A DNA stretch of 64,000 nt, from the NCBI RefSeq assembly GCF_026790065.1, contig NZ_JALAMO010000003.1, positions 1 through 64,000 of the forward strand. Direction: 5' to 3'. A model generated the notes under the pieces. That model worked only from the letters and a program-made list of their open reading frames with translations. It was not told the origin of the DNA and did not search any database. Positions 35,773-43,777 of this stretch are shown in pieces (positions within the stretch are counted from its first letter, which is position 1; each line of letters opens with the position of its first letter). A program made the position numbers and the translations under genes. The stretch is from Bacillus sp. N13C7. GTDB lineage: Bacteria; Bacillota; Bacilli; Bacillales; Bacillaceae.

Positions 35773-36496
35773 TGCTGCATTCAGCTCCTTTTGCCAGCAT
35801 TTGTTGTGAGAGCCACAGGTCTTCTACCTTTTCTTGCACATCATCAAAGTTTTGGTGAAGAGACTGAATCATCAGCGCCCTGTCCTTTGTTTTGATGGCC
35901 TGAATATAAAGCTCATGGTTATCTAAAATCCTTGTGAAGTCATCATATTTTTCCTTTAACCGTACCCGCATGGACAACAGAATAAAGCTTTCCATGACAG
36001 GTTTTAGATTGTTCCAGATCATCTGAAGGTATGAATGATCGATAGCTCTGATAATCGTTTCATGGAACAGTACGTCTTGAAATGAAAATTCATCTGCGTC
36101 CTCATATTTGATAGAGACTTTCATCATTTCAAGGATTTTGCTAAGATCTTTAACTAAAGGCTCAATGTCTATTTTGACAAGCCGTTCAAAGACAAATGTT
36201 TCTAATAATAATCGCACATCATAAATTTCCGCGATTTCCTTTTCAGTTAACCCAATCACGACCGCTCCCATTCGTTCTAAGCGGATGATTTTTTCGGATG
36301 CGAGTATTTTTAACGCTTCGCGAACCGGCGAACGGCTTACTGAAAACTCAGCAGCAATGATATTTTCTGATAAAATGGTACCGCTTTCAATCATGCCTGA
36401 AATGATCCGCATTCTCAGCTCGCATGCGACACGAACCCCGGTTGACGCTTTTGAGAGCCATTTTGCGGGATACAACAGGTCCTTGGAGTCTAGCAT
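35765..36496 (-). CDS. gntR: gluconate operon repressor GntR
   Basis: A 243-residue GntR/FadR-type repressor, the founder of its family. The winged helix (about residues 20-85) contains FSVSRSPVREALKILASEKII, and the C-terminal FCD domain (about 95-220) binds gluconate. It represses its own operon by binding the palindrome just upstream. ATG 36496 is chosen over 36514 because AGGAAGGTGAG precedes it. The gene also contains an internal cre site. Confidence 0.96.
   Translation of the reverse strand: MLDSKDLLYPAKWLSKASTGVRVACELRMRIISGMIESGTILSENIIAAEFSVSRSPVREALKILASEKIIRLERMGAVVIGLTEKEIAEIYDVRLLLETFVFERLVKIDIEPLVKDLSKILEMMKVSIKYEDADEFSFQDVLFHETIIRAIDHSYLQMIWNNLKPVMESFILLSMRVRLKEKYDDFTRILDNHELYIQAIKTKDRALMIQSLHQNFDDVQEKVEDLWLSQQMLAKGAECSND
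36376..36389 (-). promoter_or_regulatory. cre site inside gntR
   Basis: The minus strand reads TGAAAGCGGTACCA, 13 of 14 positions of the CcpA site TGWAANCGNTNWCA. A downstream cre within gntR is known in B. subtilis and mediates glucose repression by a transcriptional roadblock. Confidence 0.85.
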
Positions 36497-36523
36497 ACAA
36501 CTCACCTTCCTCACTAAAGGAGT

Positions 36524-36541
36524 ATACTTGTATACAAGTAT
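36524..36541. promoter_or_regulatory. GntR operator
   Basis: A perfect 18-bp palindrome ATACTTGTATACAAGTAT overlapping the end of the -10 hexamer of the gnt promoter, matching the known GntR operator. Confidence 0.92.
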
Positions 36542-36577
36542 GATAACGTGAATATTTCATTTATGCAAACACTTTCA
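36540..36577 (-). promoter_or_regulatory. gnt promoter with upstream cre
   Basis: Minus-strand TTGCAT (36568-36563) and TATCAT (36545-36540) with 17-base spacing. Overlapping the -35 is TGAAAGTGTTTGCA (36577-36564), 12 of 14 cre positions. This fits the reported second, upstream cre of this operon. Confidence 0.78.
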
Positions 36578-36692
36578 TTTCTAATTTTTAATAAAATTTT
36601 TCCCAGTCATCATGGTATTTATTTCTAAATGGAATATGGTACATTGGAGATAACTAGCGTAAGTGAATCACGTTTTGAAAGAGGCGATTTGG

Positions 36693-37841
36693 TTGAAAAT
36701 CATCATTGCACCTGATTCTTTTAAGGAAAGCTTGTCAGCTCTGGAGGCCGCTGACGCGATAGAAAGAGGGTTCAAATCGGTATTTCCTGGCGCCGATTAC
36801 AGAAAGCTTCCGATGGCAGATGGCGGTGAGGGCACCGTCCAGTCTCTGGTGGATGCCACAAAGGGATGGATCAAAGAGCAGGTTGTCACGGGGCCGCTGG
36901 GGGATCCTGTAAAAGCGTTTTTTGGCATGATGGGAGATGGGACAACAGCTGTGATTGAAATGGCTGCCGCCTCAGGGCTTCACCTCGTGCCTGTTGAAAA
37001 ACGCAATCCGCTCGTCACTACAACAAGGGGAACAGGAGAATTAATCGCAGCGGCAATTGATGCGGGCGCAGAGCGTTTGATCATTGGGATCGGCGGAAGC
37101 GCCACGAATGACGGGGGAGCCGGGATGATTCAAGCATTAGGCGGAAGGCTTCTTGATGGCTCGGGCCGTGAGATCGGGCCCGGGGGCGGCTCGTTATCTC
37201 AGCTCGCATCAATAGATATAAGCGGGCTTGATTCCAGGTTGCGGACTGTAAAAATCGAAGTCGCCTGCGACGTGGACAATCCGTTAACAGGGCCAAGAGG
37301 AGCTTCAGCTGTTTTCGGGCCGCAAAAAGGCGCGACAGACGACATGGTGAGGGCACTGGATCAGCACCTGGCCCATTTTGCGGATGTGGCAGAAGAATCG
37401 CTCGGAACAGCCTGCAGAGAAACAGAGGGCGCCGGAGCAGCGGGCGGTCTCGGGTGGAGTCTGATGGCTTTTCTTCATGCTGATCTGAAAAGAGGTATTG
37501 ATATTGTCCTTGAAGCGGTTGATTTTGAAAATGAAGTTCAGGATGCAGACCTTGTGATTACCGGTGAGGGGCGAATTGACAGCCAGACGATTTACGGAAA
37601 AACGCCGATCGGCGTAGCCAAAGCAGCTAAATCATACGATGTACCCGTTATTGGAATTGCAGGTTCAGTGTCACGAGATAGTGATGTTGTCTACAAACAC
37701 GGAATCGACGCGCTTTTCAGCATCGTTCCTGGAGCTGTTCCTCTTGAAGACGCGTTTGAGCATGCTGCGGAATATATGGAAAGAACGGCTCGGGACGTTG
37801 CTGCATCCATCAAATTGGCGAAAACGATGTTTCTGATATAG
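36693..37841 (+). CDS. glxK: glycerate kinase GlxK
   Basis: A 382-residue glycerate kinase of the GarK/GlxK family. Visible features are the N-terminal KIIIAPDSFKESLSALEAA, the glycine-rich GIGGSATNDGGAGM, DLVITGEGRIDSQT, and GVAKAAK near the C-terminus. It phosphorylates D-glycerate. TTG 36693 with AAAGAGG nine bases upstream gives the canonical start; an in-frame GTG at 36663 would add ten poor residues. It is divergent from gntR. Confidence 0.93.
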   Translation: MKIIIAPDSFKESLSALEAADAIERGFKSVFPGADYRKLPMADGGEGTVQSLVDATKGWIKEQVVTGPLGDPVKAFFGMMGDGTTAVIEMAAASGLHLVPVEKRNPLVTTTRGTGELIAAAIDAGAERLIIGIGGSATNDGGAGMIQALGGRLLDGSGREIGPGGGSLSQLASIDISGLDSRLRTVKIEVACDVDNPLTGPRGASAVFGPQKGATDDMVRALDQHLAHFADVAEESLGTACRETEGAGAAGGLGWSLMAFLHADLKRGIDIVLEAVDFENEVQDADLVITGEGRIDSQTIYGKTPIGVAKAAKSYDVPVIGIAGSVSRDSDVVYKHGIDALFSIVPGAVPLEDAFEHAAEYMERTARDVAASIKLAKTMFLI

Positions 37842-37933
37842 CCGCGCACACGCCAATGCATAGCCGTCCTCCCTTTGGGGTAAAGACAGTTAACCACACA
37901 AAGAAGCATTCATCCCAGAAGGAGGACGCAGAC

Positions 37934-38965
37934 ATGACTGTACAAGAAATCAAAGGCAAAAAACTAGTAAAAGGCATTGCGCCGAATGTTGAACCAGAAG
38001 CCCTGTTAAATGATAAACGAAAAGTATTTTTGTTTGGATCCCCGAGTTACACAAACATTGGCGACCAAGCGATTGCATATGCGGAAGAGAAATTTATCAA
38101 AAATCGTTTTCCATATTATGAATACATTGAGATTATGGATTATGCGACGGATGAGGGCATTGAATTAGTGAAGGAGATTATCTGTGAAGACGATATTGTC
38201 TGCTTTACGGGCGGAGGGAACTTAGGAAACCTTTATCTCGATATTGAGGAAGACAGACGAAAGGTCTTCTCGGCGTTTAAGGACTACAAATCGATTTCAC
38301 TTCCGCAATCTGTGTATTTTGAAGATACAGAGGAAGGAAATAAAGAAAAGAAAAAAACACAGGATGCGTACCATCAAAATCCCAACTTAACGATTGCGGC
38401 GCGTGAGACGCAGACGTTGGATATTGTAAAAGAGACCTTCGATTCCAATGTGATCTTTACACCGGATATGGTGCTCTCCTTGGATATTGTGCCAAAAGAA
38501 ATCGAGCGGGACGGCGTTCTCTTTATTTTAAGAGCGGATAAGGAGAAAGTGACCGACGAAGATTTTATTTCACAGATGATGAAATGGGCAGAAAAAACAA
38601 CCTATGCGGAGCGTACGGATACGGTGCTGGATACGGTCGACACCATTGATTACGCCGATCGTGAGAAGCATTTTATGGAGATGCTTGACCGCATCGGCTC
38701 CAGTAAGTTGGTGATTACCGACCGCCTTCACGCGATGATCTTCTCGATTATCACCAAAACACCTTGTCTCGTCTTTGGAAACAGCTACGGCAAGGCGAAA
38801 CATTCGTACCGGGATTGGCTCGAAAGCTTAAACTTCATTGAATATACAGATAAGAATGATGTTGAGGAGCTGGAGCGCATGATCGACCGCCTGCTTCAAG
38901 CAGAGCCGAATGACGTTGATTTGTCTAAGGATTTTCAGCCGTTGGTTGATTTTTTCGCATCGTAA
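37934..38965 (+). CDS. yxaB: polysaccharide pyruvyl transferase family protein YxaB
   Basis: A 343-residue pyruvyl transferase-fold protein. Family segments are FGSPSYTNIGDQAIAYAEEKF (residues 34-54), CFTGGGNLG, and near the C-terminus VITDRLHAMIFSIITKTPCLVF. In 168 it is known as a general-stress, sigma-B-linked gene and a likely exopolysaccharide-modifying enzyme. ATG 37934 follows AGAAGGAGG. It is a different branch from the 450-residue protein at 27411. Confidence 0.92.
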   Translation: MTVQEIKGKKLVKGIAPNVEPEALLNDKRKVFLFGSPSYTNIGDQAIAYAEEKFIKNRFPYYEYIEIMDYATDEGIELVKEIICEDDIVCFTGGGNLGNLYLDIEEDRRKVFSAFKDYKSISLPQSVYFEDTEEGNKEKKKTQDAYHQNPNLTIAARETQTLDIVKETFDSNVIFTPDMVLSLDIVPKEIERDGVLFILRADKEKVTDEDFISQMMKWAEKTTYAERTDTVLDTVDTIDYADREKHFMEMLDRIGSSKLVITDRLHAMIFSIITKTPCLVFGNSYGKAKHSYRDWLESLNFIEYTDKNDVEELERMIDRLLQAEPNDVDLSKDFQPLVDFFAS

Positions 38966-38970
38966 AAGAG

Positions 38971-39003
38971 AGAAAGACTGCCCTCCCCCGGGGCAGTCTT
39001 TCT
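38971..39003. terminator. bidirectional terminator between yxaB and yxaC
   Basis: A 13-bp perfect stem AGAAAGACTGCCC / GGGCAGTCTTTCT with loop TCCCCCG, flanked by A- and T-rich runs. Confidence 0.92.
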
Positions 39004-39006
39004 TTG

Positions 39007-39699
39007 TTAAATATGAAACAGCCAGACGACGAGCGGGCCAAAGAATGAGCCAAGCACCGCACAAAGTGTCATGGAAACGGAACTCATGGAGACGGCCAGC
39101 TCCCCGTATTCAAAGGCTTTTGAGGTGCCCAGTGCATGGGAGGCGCTGCCTAATGCGATGCCTTGGCCCAATGAACTGCGTATGCGAAGCCATTTTAGGA
39201 CCAGTGGCCCGAGGATGACGCCTGAAAAGCCCGCAATCATGACAAATACGACAGTCATGGAAGGGACACCGCCAAGTCCCGCGGCAATCTGAATAGCGAC
39301 AGGGGTTGTGATTGACTTTGGCAGAATGGATAATAAGAGATCATGATCAATCCCGAATGCTTCTGCGAAGATCAGCCCGCTGATCATTCCCATGCATAAT
39401 CCGACCAGCACGCCGCCGATAATGGGAACACAATGTTTGACAATGATGTGCCATTGTTTATAAAGCGGATAGGCCAGTGCCACGACAGCCGGCCCAAGCA
39501 AAGAATTGATCCATTTCCCCCCGATCATATAGCCTTCATAGGAAACATGAAACATTATCAAAACCGCTACAATCAAAATGGTCGTTGTCAGGACGGGGAT
39601 TAGAAATGGAAGCGGAAACCGCTTATAGAGTTTGACCATCACTAAATAAGCGGCAACTGTTAAAAGAATTATAATGATTGCGATACATGCTTGCTGCAT
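39007..39699 (-). CDS. yxaC: LrgB/CidB-family membrane protein YxaC
   Basis: A 230-residue LrgB-family protein with about six to seven membrane segments and the family-typical 'GLGGVPSMTVVFVMIAGFSGVILGP' and ALGTSKAFEYGE segments. LrgA/LrgB and CidA/CidB pairs were first described as antiholin/holin-like and are also linked to pyruvate uptake (PftA/PftB in B. subtilis). It overlaps the upstream yxzK by about 30 bases. Confidence 0.9.
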   Translation of the reverse strand: MQQACIAIIIILLTVAAYLVMVKLYKRFPLPFLIPVLTTTILIVAVLIMFHVSYEGYMIGGKWINSLLGPAVVALAYPLYKQWHIIVKHCVPIIGGVLVGLCMGMISGLIFAEAFGIDHDLLLSILPKSITTPVAIQIAAGLGGVPSMTVVFVMIAGFSGVILGPLVLKWLRIRSSLGQGIALGSASHALGTSKAFEYGELAVSMSSVSMTLCAVLGSFFGPLVVWLFHI

Positions 39700-40073
39700 T
39701 TCTCTTTCTCCTCACGTTTTTTTGCTTTTTTCTCTAATAGCTGGCTGGCGAATCCGGCCGCAATGATCGTGACGATGGTGCTCAGAACGACTGTAATCAG
39801 CAGCATCAAACCATTTAATGAAATGAGAGACGGATATTTCATCACTCCTGTCATTGCCGGGATGAACAACAATGGAAGAAAGGACAATAAAAAACTCGCT
39901 CCGTCTTCAATGATGGAGACGGGAACAATTCGGAGGCCTAAGCAGATCAGCAGCAGTACCAATCCGACAATACTTCCTGACACCGGTAATTGAAACAGAT
40001 GCTGAATGGCTTCCCCGATCATAAAAAATACATATAAAATCAACACTTGCAGAATAATTCGTATGACTTTCAC
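39669..40073 (-). CDS. yxzK: LrgA/CidA-family membrane protein YxzK
   Basis: A 134-residue LrgA/CidA-family protein with four hydrophobic segments and a basic tail (EKKAKKREEKEKCSKH). It forms a pair with yxaC, the LrgB-like partner, with overlapping genes. Such small subunits form membrane pores or transporter complexes with the LrgB partner. It is divergent from the MarR-family gene yxaD. Confidence 0.88.
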   Translation of the reverse strand: MKVIRIILQVLILYVFFMIGEAIQHLFQLPVSGSIVGLVLLLICLGLRIVPVSIIEDGASFLLSFLPLLFIPAMTGVMKYPSLISLNGLMLLITVVLSTIVTIIAAGFASQLLEKKAKKREEKEKCSKHVSQSL

Positions 40074-40169
40074 ATCAAATGCTGCTCTCCAATTAGAACA
40101 GCTTCCTCCTTTCGGTGACTTGCTTTCTGGGATGGTTCTGAGGAATCGCTTTACTTTCTTTTTATATGA

Positions 40170-40255
40170 TTGTACTATACAAGTATAATAATTGATTTAG
40201 TCATATAACGACTTGTATTCATTCAGTTAATATACATTTGTATTATACAAGTATA
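40170..40255. promoter_or_regulatory. paired operator-like palindromes between yxzK and yxaD
   Basis: Two near-identical sites: TTGTACTATACAAGTATA at 40170-40187 and TTGTATTATACAAGTATA at 40238-40255. The core TTGTAT-T-ATACAA of the second is a perfect palindrome. They lie in the divergent intergenic region of a MarR-family gene and are the natural candidates for its binding sites. Confidence 0.6.
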
Positions 40256-40300
40256 TTTGGTGTTGTCAATGCCGGAGATTGGAATGGGGAGCGAGAGCGA

Positions 40301-40732
40301 TTGCAAAAACAAAATCCAGTTGAATTAATAGAATATGAGCTGACGACTTTTATCAGAAGAGCTGTTTATCTGGATCAATCAGAGAAAAGAACAGGGAGTT
40401 TGGAGAGAGCTTCGTACTTATTGCTGAGGCAATTGGATGAGTTTGGGCCTGCTCGGGTAAAGGAATTGGCAGAATCGTTCAAGCTCGATATCTCTACTCT
40501 TTCAAGACAAGCGGCTGCATTAGAGGCCAAAGAGCTTATCTATCGTTTCTCAGACCCCTCCGATGGCAGAGTCAGCCTGTTTACCATTACAAAGCTTGGA
40601 AAACAAACATTAAAAGCCGATCAGCAAAAGCGGCTTGAACGATATGAACAGATGCTGAAAGAGTGGTCAACACAGGAAAAAGAGATGTTCGGCGAGCTGC
40701 TGCAGCGTATGAACAAGGCTTTTATCGATTAA
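40301..40732 (+). CDS. yxaD: MarR-family regulator YxaD
   Basis: A 143-residue MarR-type repressor. The winged-helix is at about residues 45-100 ('VKELAESFKLDISTLSRQAAALEAKELIYR', wing SDPSDGRVSLFTIT), with helices at both ends for dimerisation. A TTG at 40301 gives the family length; a longer frame from 40238 would run through an operator-like palindrome. It is divergent from yxzK-yxaC and probably controls them. Confidence 0.88.
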   Translation: MQKQNPVELIEYELTTFIRRAVYLDQSEKRTGSLERASYLLLRQLDEFGPARVKELAESFKLDISTLSRQAAALEAKELIYRFSDPSDGRVSLFTITKLGKQTLKADQQKRLERYEQMLKEWSTQEKEMFGELLQRMNKAFID

Positions 40733-40738
40733 CAGCTG

Positions 40739-40774
40739 AAAAACCCATGGTTCGCTGGAACAGCATGGGTTTTT
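40739..40774. terminator. bidirectional terminator between yxaD and yxnA
   Basis: An 11-bp stem AAAAACCCATG / CATGGGTTTTT with a 14-base loop, just after yxaD and before the convergent yxnA stop. Confidence 0.88.
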
Positions 40775-40788
40775 CTCATGGTCAGAGA

Positions 40789-41859
40789 TTATCTGCATCG
40801 TTTGGCGGCAGCCCAAGCCACTAGCCCGGCAATAACAGCCGCTGATACAATCGGGCGCTTCGTGGCTTTCGTGTAGTAGCTTCTTGACCGCAGCCATCCT
40901 TTATTGGTGCCCCTGTCATGCATGCCATAGCCCGCTTCATAAAGCGCCCTTTCTTCTCGCGGCTTGGACGGTCTATCAGCATGCTGGCTGTGGTACATGA
41001 TTTTTTCCATCAGTCTGTCGGTCAGACGAGGGAAAAGCGCGCCCAGCATGGCGATGGCTTTGGCCTGTGAGCCGATGTACATGTCGCGCTTCGGGTGTTC
41101 GGCCGCAAACAGGATGGCTTCGGCGGCCGCTTCCGGCGGGTAGATCATCGAGCGGTAATGAGCCGGCTGTTTGTCGAGGTAGCTGCGCGCATGCTCGTTG
41201 TAAGGCGTGTCAATTCTGCCCGGGTGGATGAGCGTAACCGAGACAGGCGCCTGTTCTTTTTCAAGCTCCATTCGGATGCTTTCCGTCCATCCGTGAAGCG
41301 CGAATTTGGCTGATGCATATGTGGATTGAATGACTGTCCCTCTGTCGCCGAACAGGCTTCCTACATTAATGAGAGCGCCCGGCACGCCTCTATTGGTGTA
41401 GTGTTTGACGGCTGCTCTCGTTCCGTAGACCGGTCCCCAGAAATTTGTGTCAAACATGCGCTTCATGTCTTCGACAGTGACGTCCATGGCGTGTCCGAAA
41501 ATCGAGACGGCGGCATTGTTGACCCATGTGTCAAAGCGGCCGAATGTGCTGATCGCGGTTTCGGCGATACGGTTGACATCCTCTTCTTTTCCAACATCCG
41601 CTTTCACCCATATGGCGTCGTGCCCTTTTTCCTTTAGTTCATCAACGAGCTCCTTCAGCGCGTCTTCATTTCGTGCTGCTGCTACCACCTTTGCGCCTTT
41701 TTCGGCTGCCATTCGTGCAGTGACCAGCCCGATCCCGCTTGAAGCGCCGGTAATGACGATCACTTGATCCTCGAGCTTCTTCAGTGTAAGCTTCGTTTTC
41801 ATGCAGGAGTTTTGCTGTTCAAGCTGTTCTGTGTTCGTGACTGAATCATCGTTTGTCAT
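40789..41859 (-). CDS. yxnA: short-chain dehydrogenase/reductase YxnA
   Basis: A 356-residue SDR. The NAD(P)-binding motif is GASSGIGLVTA, then the structural NNAA and the catalytic S..YASAK (YASAKFALHGW). A C-terminal extension of about 100 residues beyond the usual 250 includes a basic segment and a hydrophobic end ('VSAAVIAGLVAWAAAKRCR') that could anchor it to the membrane. Substrate unknown. ATG 41859 is taken (AGGAGGGATC upstream) rather than the longer frame to 41931. Confidence 0.88.
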   Translation of the reverse strand: MTNDDSVTNTEQLEQQNSCMKTKLTLKKLEDQVIVITGASSGIGLVTARMAAEKGAKVVAAARNEDALKELVDELKEKGHDAIWVKADVGKEEDVNRIAETAISTFGRFDTWVNNAAVSIFGHAMDVTVEDMKRMFDTNFWGPVYGTRAAVKHYTNRGVPGALINVGSLFGDRGTVIQSTYASAKFALHGWTESIRMELEKEQAPVSVTLIHPGRIDTPYNEHARSYLDKQPAHYRSMIYPPEAAAEAILFAAEHPKRDMYIGSQAKAIAMLGALFPRLTDRLMEKIMYHSQHADRPSKPREERALYEAGYGMHDRGTNKGWLRSRSYYTKATKRPIVSAAVIAGLVAWAAAKRCR

Positions 41860-41948
41860 TGAGATCCCTCCTAGACGCTGTTTTTGTACATTTACCCCAT
41901 CCGGGAGGGTCTTACCCCTTTTGACATTCACAGGGTTCTTTTTTATAT

Positions 41949-41964
41949 TATATAAGTCGCTCTA
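41949..41964 (+). promoter_or_regulatory. probable QdoR/LmrA box before qdoR
   Basis: TATATAAGTCGCTCTA resembles the two boxes before qdoI (TATATA, six variable bases, TCTA). The AGGAGG ribosome site of qdoR follows 10 bases on, so binding here would autoregulate qdoR. Confidence 0.55.
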
Positions 41965-41988
41965 CCATACCTAGGAGGGAATGTTTTA

Positions 41989-42564
41989 ATGACTAGCAGA
42001 GGAGATTCACGTGAAAAAATCCTTCACACGGCGTCACGTCTGTTCCAGCTGCAAGGATATCACGCGACAGGTTTGAACCAGATTGTAAAAGAAAGCGGTG
42101 CTCCAAAAGGATCGCTATATCACTTTTTTCCGAAGGGCAAAGAAGAACTAGCAATTGAAGCGGTTACATATACAGGTAAGATCGTTGAACATGTGATACA
42201 GAAAAGCATGGATGAATCCTCTAATCCTGTTGAAGCGATTCAGGGCTTTATTAAAAAAACAGCCAGCCAGTTTGACAATACAGAAAGCATAAAAGGCATT
42301 CCAGTCGGTTTGCTGGCGAGTGAGACAGCATTAATCAGTGAGCCGCTGCGAACCGTTTGCATGAAGGTATTTAAAAGCTGGGAAGCGGTGTTTGCCAGAA
42401 AATTAATGGAAAACGGATTTGCGGAAGAAGAAGCAAATCAGCTTGGTATGCTGATCAATTCGATGATTGAGGGCGGGATCATGCTTTCGTTAACGAATAA
42501 AGACAAAACGCCCCTTCTTCTTATTGCCGAACAAATTCCAGTGCTGGTGAGAAAAAAAGGGTAG
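41989..42564 (+). CDS. qdoR: TetR-family flavonoid-responsive repressor QdoR
   Basis: A 191-residue TetR-family repressor. The N-terminal helix-turn-helix (about residues 5-60) includes GYHATGLNQIVKESGAPKGSLYHFF. Known role: QdoR (YxaF) represses qdoI and itself and is released by flavonoids such as quercetin and fisetin. The ATG follows AGGAGGG. Confidence 0.92.
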   Translation: MTSRGDSREKILHTASRLFQLQGYHATGLNQIVKESGAPKGSLYHFFPKGKEELAIEAVTYTGKIVEHVIQKSMDESSNPVEAIQGFIKKTASQFDNTESIKGIPVGLLASETALISEPLRTVCMKVFKSWEAVFARKLMENGFAEEEANQLGMLINSMIEGGIMLSLTNKDKTPLLLIAEQIPVLVRKKG

Positions 42565-42590
42565 CATTTTGTTATCCTTTCTCCTACAAT

Positions 42591-42640
42591 TATATAGAAC
42601 GGTCTAGTCAGTTTCGAAACACACTATATAGACTGGTCTA
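42591..42640 (+). promoter_or_regulatory. two QdoR/LmrA boxes before qdoI
   Basis: TATATAGAACGGTCTA (42591-42606) and TATATAGACTGGTCTA (42625-42640) differ at two bases and lie 34 bases apart, start to start, just before the GGAGG ribosome site of qdoI. They fit the known tandem boxes of this promoter. Confidence 0.8.
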
Positions 42641-42656
42641 AATTGGAGGAAACGAT

Positions 42657-43670
42657 ATGAAAACATTATGTACACATTCATTGCCTAAAGAAAAAATGCC
42701 TTATTTGCTTCGCAGCGGAGAAGGTGAGCACTATTTGTTCGGCAGACAGGTTGCCACGGTGATGGCGAACGGCAAGAGTACGGGCGATCTGTTTGAGATC
42801 GTGCTGCTTACCGGGGGAAAAGGAGATGCCTTTCCGCTTCACGTCCACAAGAACACACATGAAGGGATTCTCGTGCTGGACGGCAAGCTTGAGCTGACGC
42901 TTGATGGAGAACGCTATTTATTAGTATCAGGGGATTATGCGAACATTCCGGCCGGAACACCGCACAGCTACCGAATGCAGAGCCACAGAACACGATTGGT
43001 GTCTTATACGATGAAGGGAAATGTGGCGCATATGTACTCCGTTATTGGGAATCCGTATGATTACGCAGAACATCCGCCGTACGCGTGTGAAGAGTTGTCA
43101 AACGAGCGATTTGCAGAAGCTGCCGCTGTGGCAGACGTCGCATTTTTGGATGAAGAAAAGCCTGCCGGTGCGGCAGCATTAGCGGAGCTTGCAGAGCTTC
43201 CGGATGGAGCCGTTCCATACGTGCTTGAATCTGGAGAAGGAGACCGCCTATTGACGGGAGATCAGCTTCACCGCATTGTGGCAGCACAAAAAAATACAGA
43301 CGGCCAGTTTATCGTCGTAGTATCGGACGGCCCTAAAGGCGATCGGATCGTTGATCACTATCATGAACACCATACAGAAACATTTTATTGCCTGGAAGGG
43401 CAAATGACGATGTGGGCAGATGGGCAGGAAATCCAGCTGAACCCGGGAGATTTCCTGCATGTCCCTGCCAATACCGTTCACTCTTATCGTCTGGATTCTC
43501 ATTATACAAAGATGGTAGGCGTCTTGGTTCCAGGCTTATTTGAACCGTTTTTCCGGACGTTAGGTGATCCGTATGAAGGCCACATCTTCCCAAGTGAGCC
43601 TCAGGCTCTGCGCTTTGACCGCGTCCTCCAGAATATTGATGCATTAGATTTAAAAGTGATGAAGCCATAA
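42657..43670 (+). CDS. qdoI: quercetin 2,3-dioxygenase QdoI
   Basis: A 337-residue bicupin. The N-terminal cupin has metal ligands H62, H64 and E69 in 'FPLHVHKNTHEGILVL'; the C-terminal cupin repeats the motif in 'DHYHEHHTETFYCLEG'. It opens the quercetin C-ring and releases carbon monoxide. Both cupin sites look intact. Controlled by QdoR through the boxes just upstream. Confidence 0.95.
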   Translation: MKTLCTHSLPKEKMPYLLRSGEGEHYLFGRQVATVMANGKSTGDLFEIVLLTGGKGDAFPLHVHKNTHEGILVLDGKLELTLDGERYLLVSGDYANIPAGTPHSYRMQSHRTRLVSYTMKGNVAHMYSVIGNPYDYAEHPPYACEELSNERFAEAAAVADVAFLDEEKPAGAAALAELAELPDGAVPYVLESGEGDRLLTGDQLHRIVAAQKNTDGQFIVVVSDGPKGDRIVDHYHEHHTETFYCLEGQMTMWADGQEIQLNPGDFLHVPANTVHSYRLDSHYTKMVGVLVPGLFEPFFRTLGDPYEGHIFPSEPQALRFDRVLQNIDALDLKVMKP

Positions 43671-43777
43671 AGATGACAAGATTGTAAGGTTTCCATGCCT
43701 GCCTGACACCTAAATCGATGTTTCTTCGCTCCTTTTTTTCATACCCTGAAGGTACAGAAGAAAGGAGCGTGATGGCT

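Noticed and set aside
40238-40300. Extended N-terminus of YxaD from 40238
   Set aside because: It would start inside an operator-like palindrome and has no ribosome site; TTG 40301 gives the expected MarR length.
41095-41767. Several plus-strand frames of 70-106 codons inside yxnA
   Set aside because: Mirror images of the SDR coding region with no ribosome sites.
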